A DNA stretch of 64,000 nt from Mytilus californianus (lineage: Eukaryota > Mollusca > Bivalvia > Mytilida > Mytilidae): contig NW_026262668.1 of assembly GCF_021869535.1 (NCBI RefSeq), positions 20,837,732 to 20,901,731 of the forward strand, read 5' to 3'. The notes below the pieces were generated by a model that saw only the letters and a list, made by a program, of their open reading frames with translations, did not search any database and was not told the DNA's origin. The translations under genes were made by a program, and so were the position numbers. Shown in pieces: positions 48,766 through 59,730 of this stretch (positions within the stretch are counted from its first letter, which is position 1; each line of letters opens with the position of its first letter).

Positions 48766-49204
48766 GGTCAAAATCATTATATCTTAATAATCATCATCAT
48801 ATTATATGTATGAGTTCACAATCTTGACATCAATTACGAATTCTGTAAATTATAAAAAAAGGCAATTTTTTTTTATAAATTCGAAAATCCTTTTCCCTAA
48901 CTAAAATTTAAATCTTTATAAGTCATGCATCACGTTTGAAATAGAAATAATGCCATCGTTAATTTTCAATATGTTAAGGTAGATCGGGGTCTTAATTATT
49001 ATTCTTACTGCAAATCGCTGCAAATGATCGATTCTAAATTTTGACAATTATAATTAGTAAATTTGATGCAAAAATTAATTTGTGAACTTTTCATTTGAAT
49101 GAAAAAAATAATGATGAGTTTATCTTATGGTTACATCTTTTTCATTTAAAAAGAAAATGTTTTCATTAATAATTAATAAGAATTTTTAAATCATGATTAT
49201 CCCA
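48766..49204. other. Non-genic sequence
   Basis: No supported feature. Confidence 0.45.
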
Positions 49205-49330
49205 AAAATAAGTAAGAACTTTGGAGAGGCACATAGATAATGTGGTGGGGTTTAACATGTTTGTGAGCGTATATATATGAGACATGTACCAACGACAACC
49301 ATAGGAGCAAAAAACGACAACCAATTGTTG
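49205..49330 (+). repeat. Repeat B fragment
   Basis: AACTTTGGAGAGGCACATAG and GGGTTTAACATGTTTGTGAG match 51395-51450. Confidence 0.7.
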
Positions 49331-49370
49331 AATAGATAATTTAAACCTACCAGACTAATATTATATTTAT

Positions 49371-49693
49371 GTTTTTGGACTGTTTAATTCCTGTGCTGGC
49401 TTTATCACTTCAAAAAGATTCGAAATGCCTTCATATATAAACTAACTAGAAAAATCTTCTTGAACACATGTTCAATGCAAAAATCAGTAAAAAAGTCAGT
49501 AAAAAAAGCTTCCTAGAATAAGAGAGAAGAATATGTTTTACTGATTTTTGCATTGAACATGTGTTCAACAAGATTTTTACTGATTTTTGCGTTGAACATG
49601 TGTTCAACAAGATTTTTCTAGTTAGTTTATATAATTATAAAGGCCTTTTTAAAGCGATAAATCCAGCACAGGAATAAAATATAGTCCAAACGT
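49371..49693. mobile_element. Foldback element with ~125-bp inverted arms
   Basis: The left arm (49371-49498) includes AATTCCTGTGCTGG, ATATAAACTAACTAGAAAAA and TTGAACACATGTTCAATGC. The right arm (49536-49693) is its inverse. The right arm carries one extra tandem copy of a ~38-bp segment (ACTGATTTTTGC...AACAAGATTTTT). The loop is about 37 bp. No ORF. TTGAACACATGTTCAA is itself a 16-bp palindrome inside each arm. Confidence 0.85.
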
Positions 49694-50544
49694 TTTTACA
49701 TTTACAGTTATTTAGATACACAAATGTAAGATCATACATTTCGCCCTTACCCCCTCCCCCTCCCACAGCTTTGCTTTTACAAAGTTAATAAGTAAAACTC
49801 GGACTTTGGTGCAGCATTTATTCCGAAATCTATGTTTTCATAAACCCTTCTATGTTTACTTTTCATTTAAACAACCCCATTCTATTTTTGTAGGTCCTAG
49901 CCTTTTATTCACTAATCACGCGCGGGTCCAACCATTTTTAAAAGGGGGGTTAAACACATGCAAGTCATATAAAAAGGGGGTTCCAACCCCATGTCCGCTT
50001 ACAAAAGCATTAGTTGTAAAAAAAAATAGGGGGTTTCAACCCCGGACCCCCCACACTTTGACCCCGGCCACTGACTACAATGATCACTGATTAGAACATT
50101 GTATGATTATAATTATTCAACATGTATATGAAATAAATTATCGTTCAAACAATTTCATAAAATCAATTACTTCTAAAGACGAATGACTAACTTTAGATAT
50201 TTCTGATTTGAAAACAAATTGCATCAGATTACCAATCAATAAAGTTGTACTTTAATTTATTTTGTTTATTATATAAAAGAACATGAAAACTTGAATGCGT
50301 ATAAATGATTAAATATTAGATACGAGTTGGTAAATATTGGGTACAAGTTGGTTGAGTACAAGTTGGCGAAGGTACGAGTTGACATAGATCCTTAGCGACC
50401 TCGTGTGGAATATTGTGGAACTATTTCATTCTTGATTTGTAAAACTTCTTGATTTGTAACTTGTAGTTTTTCTTGTTAACAGAAATTCTCATTGGCTGGC
50501 AGCGGTAACAATTACACTGACACATTCTCCCAAAACGTGGCTCA
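49694..50544. other. Non-genic sequence with a G/C-rich repeat patch
   Basis: 49905-50085 holds GGGGGTTCCAACCCC-type inverted words and may be a small MITE fragment. 50320-50385 has four copies of ACAAGTTGG/ACGAGTTGG. No gene. Confidence 0.4.
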
Positions 50545-50790
50545 AACAAAGAAATTATATTTCACAAATTAAGAAATGAACAATTTTATGTAACGAACGA
50601 AGAAAATACGTTGACAAATTAAGAAATTGCATTTACACATTAAGAAGATTCATTTCACAAATCAAGAATTGTAGAAATTCATGTTACGGATGGAAAAAAT
50701 ACATGTTAAAAATTAAGAAATTACAATTTACAAATTAAGAAATTGCATGTTACAAATTAAGAAATTGCATTTTTGAAATTAAGACATGTT
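50545..50790 (+). repeat. Irregular ~20-25 bp minisatellite
   Basis: Repeated CAAATTAAGAAATTGCAT with spacing of about 20-40 bases and substitutions. About eight copies. Confidence 0.65.
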
Positions 50791-50974
50791 TAATTATGGC
50801 GGATATTCCCTTCCATAAAAATCTAGGTTCATCGAGCTCCTGTTTCGTGTCGAGTACAAGTGTGCGAATGTTGTTTTTTATCCTGAAATGTACCACTGAA
50901 CTTAAACTTAGTATCTTTTTTCTCATATTGATCAACGGTTGAATTTGTTTTTGAATGACAAATAGACGTCACTT

Positions 50975-51130
50975 AATGGATGATGATGATGACTGCCTAA
51001 CGTCCAGCGGCAAATTTAATGCATATTTAGGACTAGAACATGTTTCGTACTAGACCGACACGCTGAGCCCGATTTTTAACGTGCTAGTTCACAAGGTAAC
51101 AGTCCGCAGGAAAACACATTATTCTGACTC
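50975..51130. repeat. Possible SINE/MITE fragment
   Basis: GATGATGATGATGACTGCC and TAACGTCCAGCGGCAAAT are wording typical of bivalve short interspersed repeats. No tRNA head is visible. Confidence 0.35.
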
Positions 51131-51144
51131 CGAGCCGACCCGTC

Positions 51145-51860
51145 TTTATAAAGATAAGGAGATGTGGTATGATTGCCATGAGACAACTATTCCACCAAAG
51201 TTCAAATGATATGGATGGAAGCAAACGTACGGCCTTCAACTATGACAAAATCCCATACAGTATAGTGGGCTCTAAAAGGCCCTGACATGAAAAATATGAA
51301 ACAGTTCAATTTAGAGAACTAACGATCTAATTTATAACAAAACAATTTACGAAAAAACAAATATGACATACATGACCTCTGAACAACATGCTCCTAACTT
51401 TGGAGAGGCACATAGATAATGTGGTGGGATTTAACATGTTTGTGAGCGTTCAACCCTCCCCTTAATCTTGGACAGTGGTATTACAGCACAACATAAGACG
51501 AAACTATGAAAATTAGTTGAAAATGGCTTAACTCATCAGATCATCAGATCGATACAAAGCAGAAAAACATCTAACAAAAACACAGACCGGACGTGGCAGG
51601 GTATTTATACATCCCTAACAAAAAAAAACATAAAGTACGAATCTGAGAGTACTCGGAGTAATTGAAAGCTAGTTCAAAGCCAATAACAACAAATAAAAAT
51701 CATGTATCTAAGACTAAAATAGCAATCAGTAATCGAACATCCAATGGATTTAGTGTAAAGACGGCATTAACAGTCAGAGAAAAACATGACATTGTGCAAT
51801 GCCAAAATTTAGGTATCGACAGATTGTTGTACCGTGAAAGTGCATATGTGTATAACAATA
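51145..51860 (+). repeat. Mussel dispersed repeat B, long copy
   Basis: It starts GGAGATGTGGTATGATTGCC. It continues through CGTACGGCCTTCAAC, GGTGGGATTTAACATG, ACCGGACGTGGCAGGG and GAGAGTACTCGGAG, and ends near 51860. With 4866-5490 it defines a unit of at least 620 bp. Confidence 0.75.
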
Positions 51861-51949
51861 ATATTTAGTATGTCATTAATTTACTGATAACAAAATCAAT
51901 ATTAATACCAATAAAAACAATATTCAAAGAACTAATTACATTGTTGAAT

Positions 51950-52095
51950 TACTCTTACTCGTGAATACCGCGTGCTTAGCGGAGAAGTAGCAAAAACCAT
52001 TTTTAAAGTCTTTGGTTTTACCTGGCGAGGGTTCGTACCCACACCCTCCCGCACTCAAGACGAATGCGCTACCACAAGGCCACCGAGGCAGTTGT
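51950..52095 (-). mobile_element. tRNA-derived SINE, second type
   Basis: On the minus strand the head has box A in GGCCTTGTGGTAGCGC and box B in GGGTACGAACCC, followed by a short body with CTTCTCCGCTAAGCACGCGG. It differs in head and body from the SINE at 1987-2240. No convincing target duplication was seen. It is not a functional tRNA gene because it is followed by SINE body sequence. Confidence 0.65.
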
Positions 52096-52250
52096 AATTT
52101 AAAAAAAAACAAACAAAAAAAACAAGCACACAAATAGTTTAGTAATTTAAACATAACCGTTCGCTCGCAACAAACCCAGAATACCAGAAGGCTATATACT
52201 ATATAGACATAGATATAGCGGCCAATAAGAATGTCTACCAGTACCACAAA

Positions 52251-54404
52251 AATAAAATGCTCCGCAGGGCGCAGCTTGATACGACCGCAGAGGTCGAACC
52301 CTGAACAGTTGGGGCAAGTATGGACACAACATTCAAGCTTGATACAGCTCTGAATTTGGATTGTGGTTAAATATTTGACACAGCATAGGTTTCTGACACA
52401 GAATGAATGTGGTCTAAGAACTTAAAAATTTTAAATTGGACATTCACCTATTATGGTCCAATATCCAAAATCTAAATACATGGTTAGATTAAGCATATCA
52501 AAGAACCCCAAGAATTCAATTTTTGATGAAATCAAACAAAGTTTAATTTTGGACCCCGATTTGGACCAACTTGAAAACTGGGCCCATAATCAAAAATCTA
52601 AATACATGTTTAGATTCAGCATATCAAAGAACCCTAAAAATTCTATTTTTGTTAAAATCAAACTAAGTTTAATTTTGGACCCTTTGGACCTTAATGTAGA
52701 CCAATTTGAAAACGGAACCAAAAATTAAGAATCTAAATACATGGTTAGATTCGGCATATCAAAGAACCCCAATAATTCAATTTTTGATGAAATCAAACAA
52801 AGTTAAATTTTGGACCCTTTTGACCTCAATGTGGACAAAGTTGATAACGGGGCCCAAAAATCAAAAATCTAAATACATGGTTAGATTCAGCATATCAAAG
52901 AACCCCATATATTCAATTTTTGTTGAAATCAAACAAAGTTTAATTTTGGACCCCGATTTGGACCAACTTGAAAACTGTGCCCATAATCAAAAATCTAAAT
53001 ACATGTTTAGATTCAGCATATCAAAGAACCCTAAAAATTCAATTTTTGTTAAAATCAAACTAAGTTTAATTTTGGACCCTTTGGACCTTAATGTAGACCA
53101 ATTTGAAAACGGAACCAAAAATTAAGAATCTAAATACACGGTTAGATTCAGCATATCAAAGAACCCCAATAATTCAATTTTTGATGAAATCAAACAAAGT
53201 TAAATTTTGGACCCTTTGGACCTCAATGTGGACCAATTTAAAAACGGGGCCCAAAATCCAAAAACTTAATACACGGTTAGATTCAGCATATTAAAGAACC
53301 CCAAGAATTCAAGAATAAAACCCCATTGAAATTGATCAAGAAATAAGCAATTTATACGAAGTATCTTCTTTTGCACAATACTGTGCAATTGAATATTTCT
53401 TGCTATTGCGCAATACTGTACAATTGACAATTTCTTGCTATTGCGCAATATTGTGCTATTGGATATTTCTTGCTATTGCGCAATACTGTGCAATTGAAGA
53501 TTTCTTGCTATTGCGCAATACTGTGCAATTGAAGATTTCTTGCTATTGTGCAATACTGTGCAATTGAAAATTTCTTGCTATTGCACAATACTTATTAGAT
53601 AATAATTTACACATCCTGTTTGGTGTGTATCTCCTACCATATCATTATTATTTGCTTTTAAATATTAATCAGAAATAACCAACTTAAAATGGAAAATTTT
53701 AAAAGAAAAAAAAAAGGAAAAAAAGAAAAAAAAAGAAAAAAAAAAATCCCCCCCCCCAAATTTTTTGAACCCCCTTATGATTCATCACCCCCAAACTCAA
53801 TCCCAGCCTTCCCTTTGTGGTATGGTACCTTGCAGTACAATTTCAGAGGGATCCATACACTTGAACACAAGTTATTGTCTGGAAACTAGAAAAAATGCTT
53901 ATTTTTGGCCCCTTTTTGGCCCCCAATTCCTAAACGTTTCGGGCAATTACCCCCAAACTCAATTCCAGCTTTCCCTTTGTGATATGGAACCTTGTAGTAC
54001 AATTTCAGAAATATCCAAACACTTACACACAAGTTATTGTCATGAAACTAGAAAAATGCTTGTTTTTTGCCCCTTTTTTGGCCCCTAATTCCTAAAATTT
54101 TGAGGCAATTACCCCCAAAATCAATTACAGCCTTTCCTTTGTGATATGGAACCTTGTGGTACAATGTCAGAGAGATCCATACACTTACACACAAGTTATT
54201 GTCTGGAAGTTACAAAAATGCTTATTGTTGGCCCCTTTTTGGCCCCTAATTCCTTAACTGTTGGTACCATAACCCCCAAAATCAATCCCAACCTTCCTTT
54301 CGTGGTATTGAACCTTATGGTAAAATTTCATGGACATCCATTCACTTAAACTAAAGTTAGAGTGCGAAAACCAATGTGTCTTCGGACGACGCCGGACGAC
54401 GCCA

Positions 54405-54454
<50 letters not shown>

Positions 54455-54523
54455 CGGACGACGACGACGCCAACGTCATACCAATATACGACCAAAAAAT
54501 TTTTAATTTTTGCGGTCGTATAA
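52251..54523 (+). mobile_element. Full-length Helentron-like tandem-core element, family C
   Basis: The 5' hairpin GCTCCGC/GCGCAGC (one mismatch, loop AGG, 52259-52275) is followed by ATACGACCGCA (52279-52289). Block 1 is ~132-bp units (52471-53310) arranged as a trimeric repeat of 397 bp. Block 2 is about six 35-bp units with TTGCTATTGCGCAATACTG (53372-53592). Block 3 is about four ~160-bp units with TATGGAACCTTG and AAGTTATTGTC (53765-54380). A (GAC)n tract follows (54386-54470). The 3' end has a hairpin TATACGACC/GGTCGTATA (54485-54522), whose second arm is the inverse of the 5' word. Confidence 0.8.
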
Positions 54524-54539
54524 AAAACCTGGTAAAACT

Positions 54540-55923
54540 ATGTTTTCAAATAAAAACTTTGTAGAAACAGAGCTTCTGACATACGGCATATTCTTCAAAG
54601 GAATTATATTCATTACAATATTACACGAATGCAAATTAATGCAAGGGTATTTATCACAATCGCTTTTATAGCTTACCATGCATTATGGGCTTTGCTCATT
54701 GTTGAAGGGTGTACGGTGATCTTAATTGATTACATCTACTTCTTGTGGTTTTTTTGTGGATATAGCTGTCTCATTGGTCTTCTTAGTTGTATACAGTATA
54801 TAAATAGACATCTTTTTCAACATAAAAATAAGAGATAATTTTCATATTCGTTCAATTTTTGTCGATTGAAATCAGAATGTTGAACTCTTTGATTTTTTAG
54901 AGATTTTGGAAGCTTTTCAATTGTCTCGTTGAGTTGCTGTCACATTTCTACTTTATTCATATAAATGTATTATCTAATTGAATTTATAATCTGGAAAAAA
55001 ATAAGAGTTCACATAAGAATATCTGCAATTTGAGTCAATCGTTTCATTACGCCATACATAAATCGTACATTCATTTCCACTGATTTTCCAATCTGCAAAC
55101 ATTCCTAAAATATAAAAATGAAGTTTTTTGAATTAACAATTTCAAGTATTTGCTATATATATATATATACAAAACAGGCATTTTTAAAATTAAATATTGG
55201 GCTTTTCACATATATTTTGGGCATGCGTGGTCTAGTTAAATAAAGGATATTATTTCCGGTCAGACCATCAGAAAATGAAAAAATGAAATCAGACCACACA
55301 CTGGTTACCATTAGTTTTGTACAAAGATATTATTTTATTGTCCTATCTTTTATACCTGCATTGTTATAGTTATATTATATAGCATTTCACACTTTATTTT
55401 ATTAGCTCTCTTATCAATTATTAAGTTTGTGTGCAGTGTTGGAGATGATGGGTGAAGTTCAGTTACTAGTAACTGTTTTTGCTTTTGTCTTTGTAGGATA
55501 GTGTGTTATGTACAGCCATCCCATATATATGCCATATTAGGGGAATATGTTTCTGTGATGTCACTGATAAAAAAATTCAAACGATTCAAAAAAGCAATAT
55601 AAAATAGTGTCGAATAAAGACAGAATGATGACATCGTGCAAACAAATTAAAAAAAAAGACGAACGGTACACAAAACAGCCAATGTAAAAGTAAAAATTAA
55701 GCAATTCTCTCGTACAAAAATTAAAATTTATAAAAATCGGGATGAATTACTGTGCTTCACTTGCCTGAAATTGTCTGCCTAATAATTACAATGTCGTGAT
55801 ACGTTTGTTAAAATCCGTTGATTGGTGTGGTAAAAAGGCTAAACCAGTTTCAACACTATACTTTGATCGTCTCCATAAGACATTTCTTTTTATTAACCAT
55901 GTTAAACAGGCTTACCCATTGCC
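54540..55923. other. 3' flank of Kunitz gene, with a repeat B fragment
   Basis: 54676-54785 is a diverged reverse-strand B fragment (GGGCTTTGCTCATTGTTGAAG). The rest shows no feature apart from the polyadenylation signal listed below. Confidence 0.45.
55889..55894 (-). promoter_or_regulatory. Polyadenylation signal of the Kunitz gene
   Basis: AATAAA on the minus strand, about 30 bases after the TAA stop at 55924-55926. Confidence 0.5.
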
Positions 55924-56093
55924 TTAATCCAATTGCGTGCAAGACTCTTCGCATTCCTCTTTATCGTAGAATCTGTTTTTATTCCCCAACGCCCCTTTGT
56001 AGAGGAACATTTCACATGAACCCGTCTGTATGTTATAATAGTAGAATGAGGCACTGTAAGGGCCAACTCCTGGATCCGCTGGGAGCTTACAGT
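55924..56093 (-). CDS. Kunitz protein, exon 4: third domain lacking Cys2 and Cys4, then stop
   Basis: Acceptor TTTATACAG|AC in phase 1; the frame ends in TAA. The Kunitz spacing is preserved exactly (C-24-C-20-C-3-C). The residues at canonical Cys2 and Cys4 are Gly (in PGVGPYSAS) and Ala (in YKGALGN), so the BPTI 14-38 bond cannot form while 5-55 and 30-51 can. The typical SFYYYN strand and NRFYDKEECEESC C-terminal helix are kept. Loss of the bond at the inhibitory loop suggests a changed or absent protease-binding role. The domain is not otherwise degraded, so a pseudogene is unlikely. Confidence 0.85.
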
Positions 56094-56099
56094 CTGTAT

Positions 56100-56827
56100 A
56101 AACAAATACATAATTATCATTTAAAGGTTAAATAAGTATATATAGTGACTGTTGTAATAATCAACGTGTTCAGAGAGCTATGACGAAATATAAATTAAAA
56201 AACTTGCCATTAGACGGGTTTTGCCTTTTCGGTTGTGGCCATTTCGGTTTTTGTGATCTCAACTGTTAACGAATCAAAATATAAATCGCGTATTTGAGAA
56301 AAAGTTATCACAAATTTGGGAATTCGTTACCACGGATTTGATAAGAAAATCCGCGATAACGAATTTAAAAAATAATTATGTGATTGCCAAATTCCACAAA
56401 TTTGTTCATCACAAATTTAATCAGTGGTTTAATCCGTAGTAACGAATTAAACAATTTATGATAACGATTTTTATTCGGGATCACATTTTTAGAAATCGTG
56501 ATAACAAATTTTATACGTTTAATATCAGTGATTAAAGTATTCTGTGATAATAATCTATGATCTTACAGTTAGTGAAAACTAATTCTTCAAATTCTTAATC
56601 GCGAATTTAATCGTTACTAACGGATTATAAAATTCGTTATAAACAATATAATCCGTGATCACAATTTTCAAAATTCGTGACCTCGAGTTCAAATTATATT
56701 CATTTTGGGAGGTCCTAATTTGGCTTCCGTATATTTATACTAAAACGATAATCCATTATGAGAAACAGCAACACACGATTACCACTTGATGTAAAATAGC
56801 AAATTCAGAGTTACCAAAACATTTATG
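56100..56827. other. Kunitz intron 3 segment dense in GATAACGAATT words
   Basis: 56280-56700 is packed with both orientations of AATTCGTTA / TAACGAATT and ACAAATTT in irregular order. No unit length is evident. No gene is seen. Confidence 0.5.
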
Positions 56828-58130
56828 AACAAGAGGCTGTCAGAGTGACAGCAAACCGGATTTTCCTGCAGAGGTCAAACCCTGAACAGTTGAGCAAGTA
56901 TGGAGACAACATTTAAGCTTAAAACAGCTCTGAATTTGGATTGTGATTGAATATTTAATACAGCATGGGTTTGTGACACAAAATAAATGTGGTCAAAGAA
57001 CTGCAAAATTTGAAATTGAATATTTACCTATTATGGTCCAATATCCAAATGCTAAGTACATTGCTAGAATCAGCATATCAAAGAACCCCAAGAATACATT
57101 TTTTGATGAAATACTTCTTAGTTAAACCATTTCTGTTTAAATGGAAATAACTTAAACTTTATTTCCATGAACTAATGCTAATCTAAAATTAAATATGATT
57201 TAACCATAGACTCTAAAATTAGATATGATGTAAAGAGATATGATGTTATGTTTATTTTTAAATTATAATCAAATATAGATAATAGTTTTCTAATAAATCT
57301 GTAACTCCAATTATAATTGGGTGATTGCATTGAAAATTACCAGATGTGTGTTAACTTATCACTTAGTGTATAAATCAAAATCAAACTTTATATATATAAT
57401 TGATAGTTCCCAATTATTTTTCTTTCATCTGTAACATACTAATATAGATCTGCAATTTTAACTTTTTAACTTATAATAAATAATAGATTATTATCTAATG
57501 AATCATGCTTGCAACTTGAAAGGTTATTTCCCCTTGAACAGAACTATGGTTTAACCTTTTAACAAAGTACTCTAACATTAGGTATATAATTATTAATAAT
57601 GTAATTAACTTCAAAATGTCTATCTCTTAAAAACCTATAAAATTTATCTGTAATTATCTTCAAAGTGTCTAATAATGTACAGTAAATTTCAACCTTCATT
57701 TATACAGTCCTACTAATAAATAATTAACTTTATAGATTACAGTCCTACAGATCTTATCAGGAAACAGAAAATTTTCAAATAAATCTGTCACTCCAATTAT
57801 AATTGTAAGATAAGACTTTTACCATATGTTTTACCTTAGTCATAATTGACAACAAGAGAGAAAAATATTTAAAAATACCAAATTTGGATATTAAAAATGG
57901 CGATAACTCAAAAAGGAGAAATACTAAAATCTTGAAAATTGAACTAGACCTTCATTTAGTCCCAGGAAACAACATATTTAAATTTGAAAAAAATTTTGTC
58001 AAAGCGTTTTCATGTTATTGTGCAGACACTGTTTGGCAGCCGCCCGTCCGCCCGCCCAGCCGCCCGCCGTACAACCCCAATTTAATAACCGATATTTCCT
58101 TCGAAAATCCGGTTGAAAATGAAGAGACGG
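56828..58130 (+). mobile_element. Helentron-like tandem-core fragments (C relative plus a CCGCCCG family)
   Basis: A perfect 7-bp hairpin GCTGTCA/TGACAGC with loop GAG (56836-56852) is followed by a C-like head (CTGAACAGTTGAGCAAG) and half a block-1 unit. The AT-rich module follows to 57840. From 57850 a different short element reads GGCGATAACTC then GCCGCCCGTCCGCCCGCCC (near 58040-58065). Confidence 0.6.
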
Positions 58131-58194
58131 TCGGACATTAATTAAATTATTTTGATTTTGGTATGAATTTTAAACAAGACTCAAAGAAAATGGT

Positions 58195-58835
58195 ATCAAC
58201 TTTTCATCACAAACACTGTGAAGTCAGAGACACAGAAGTTAGAATTGATGCCATTGTTATGTACCGTCTTCTGTGATATTACAAACCCTGTGAAATCAGA
58301 GACACAGAAGTTAACATTGATGCTATTGTTATTTACCATCTTCTTTGATCTTACAAACCCTGCGAAATCAGAGGTACATGATTAAGAATTCAGGCCATGT
58401 TTACAAGCTGTCTTCTATGCCGTCTTCTGGGATCTTACAAATACTGTAAAGTCAGAGACATAGACCGTCTTCTTTGGGTCATACAAACACTGTGAATGCA
58501 GAAACACAGAAATTAGAATAGGCCATGTGTATATACCGTTTTCTGGGATCATACAAACACTGTTAAGTCAGAGACACAGAAATTAGAATTAAGGCCAGTT
58601 TTACATGCCGTCTTCTTTGGGTCATACAAACACTGTGAATGCAGAGACACAGAAATTAGAATAGGCAATTTTTATGTACCGTCTCCTGGGATCATTCAAA
58701 CACTGTGAAGTCAGAGACTCAGAAAATAGAATTGGCCATATAAACATACCGTCTTTTTTGGGTCATACAAAAAATGTGAATGCAGAGATACAGAAAATAG
58801 GATAGACCATTTTACGTACCATCTTCTGGGATCCT
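58195..58835 (-). repeat. ~70-bp tandem array derived from an exon/intron boundary
   Basis: Nine copies of a unit with CTGTGTCTCTG...CACAG and GATCCCAGAAGACGGTA (minus strand), spaced about 70 bases. The last six alternate between two subtypes (GTCAGAG with GGGATC, and ATGCAGAG with TTTGGGTC), i.e. a 141-bp dimer. The GATCCCAGAAGATGGTA motif is the 3' end of Kunitz exon 3 plus its 5' splice site at 58819-58820. The array sits immediately downstream of that exon. Confidence 0.8.
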
Positions 58836-58990
58836 ACATAGATCCTCACAACTATCACGGTCGTGGAACCGGTTATTGTTACCACGGCAACCACTGTATA
58901 CAAAAGATCCACATTCATTTGTTGTTTGGTTGTAGAAATACTGGTTGAATTTGAACGCACAGCCACCGATTGCCATTGGTTGATCACAAA
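58820..58990 (-). CDS. Kunitz protein, exon 3: second domain
   Basis: A complete Kunitz domain with all six cysteines at canonical spacing (8-15-7-12-3), from VCDQPMAIGGC to CEDLCRIPEDG. The residue after Cys2 (P1 position) is Ala. Acceptor TTTTCTTAG|TT and donor GATG|GTACGT are both phase 1, so the exon is a symmetric 57-codon module. The upstream intron is 560 bp. Confidence 0.9.
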
Positions 58991-59550
58991 CTAAGAAAAG
59001 ATATTTTAAATGAATCCAAATGAAAAAAAATAATGGTTTTGATAGCAGTTATTTTATTGTCTCTGTTTGATTTATTCACAGCTTGTATAGACTCGGGACA
59101 ATGTACTAGTATATCTTAACTCATATTGTATAGGCACCAATCTATTGTTGAAGACTTCATGTTTCCCCTCTTGATGTTTATGGTTAGCTGTTGGTGTTGT
59201 CTGATCTTTTTTATATTCATACAGACTTTAAAATTGCATGACGGTGAGGCTTCCTTAGCAGAAGATGCTCACCAGACTGTCGACACACCTGGTTTCTTTC
59301 TGTTCTGATTGATTGCTCACTGTTTGTATGTATGTATCTGCAATAATAATTTTAGAATCGGCATACTATTGTCTTTCATATCAAGTACATTATATACATA
59401 AAATTTTAAGAAATGAGATATGTTCATGTTCATGTGAAACTGAAAACTAAACATTTACGTACTTGAATGGCCCTAATGTTGCGTTTCATGTGGATACATC
59501 TAACCTTAAATCTCAACCTCAGTAAATACACATGGCGTCTTAAAGCATAC
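58991..59550 (-). other. Intron 2 of the Kunitz gene
   Basis: No repeat or second gene is recognised inside it. Confidence 0.7.
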
Positions 59551-59730
59551 CTTCGGGTGATTGATCTTCCACATGACAAGCTGACTCACAATCCCAATAA
59601 TCATAGAATCTGTTGGCGTTTCCAAGGCAACCACCATAGGAAAACTTCTCACAGGTTTTAGTATCAGTATTATAATAGAACATTATGGAGTTAACATCAC
59701 ATGGGCCTGCATCCAAAGGCAAACTGCATA
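59551..59730 (-). CDS. Kunitz protein, exon 2: first domain
   Basis: A complete Kunitz/BPTI domain, with six cysteines at 8-15-7-12-3 spacing from VCSLPLDAGPC to CESACHVEDQSPEG. P1 is Asp, so trypsin inhibition is not expected. Acceptor TTCTTCAAG|TA and donor GAAG|GTATGC are both phase 1; 60 codons. The spliced protein (exons 1-4) is about 225 residues: signal peptide, acidic linker, three Kunitz domains. Related secreted multi-Kunitz proteins act as protease inhibitors in molluscan haemolymph, mantle or byssus; the role here is not known. Confidence 0.9.

Noticed and set aside
52015-52095. tRNA gene on the minus strand
   Set aside because: The acceptor end does not close and SINE body sequence follows directly.
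52453-53294. Tandem peptides such as FSISKNPKNSIF
   Set aside because: These are chance open frames through non-coding ~132-bp units; other copies are interrupted and no signal or domain is visible.
54376-54564. Poly-threonine protein
   Set aside because: It is the (GAC)n tract of the family C element read in one frame.
58195-58835. A series of microexons in the Kunitz intron
   Set aside because: Acceptor- and donor-like words are present, but the 23-24 base inserts give stops in phase 1 and some donors lack GT.
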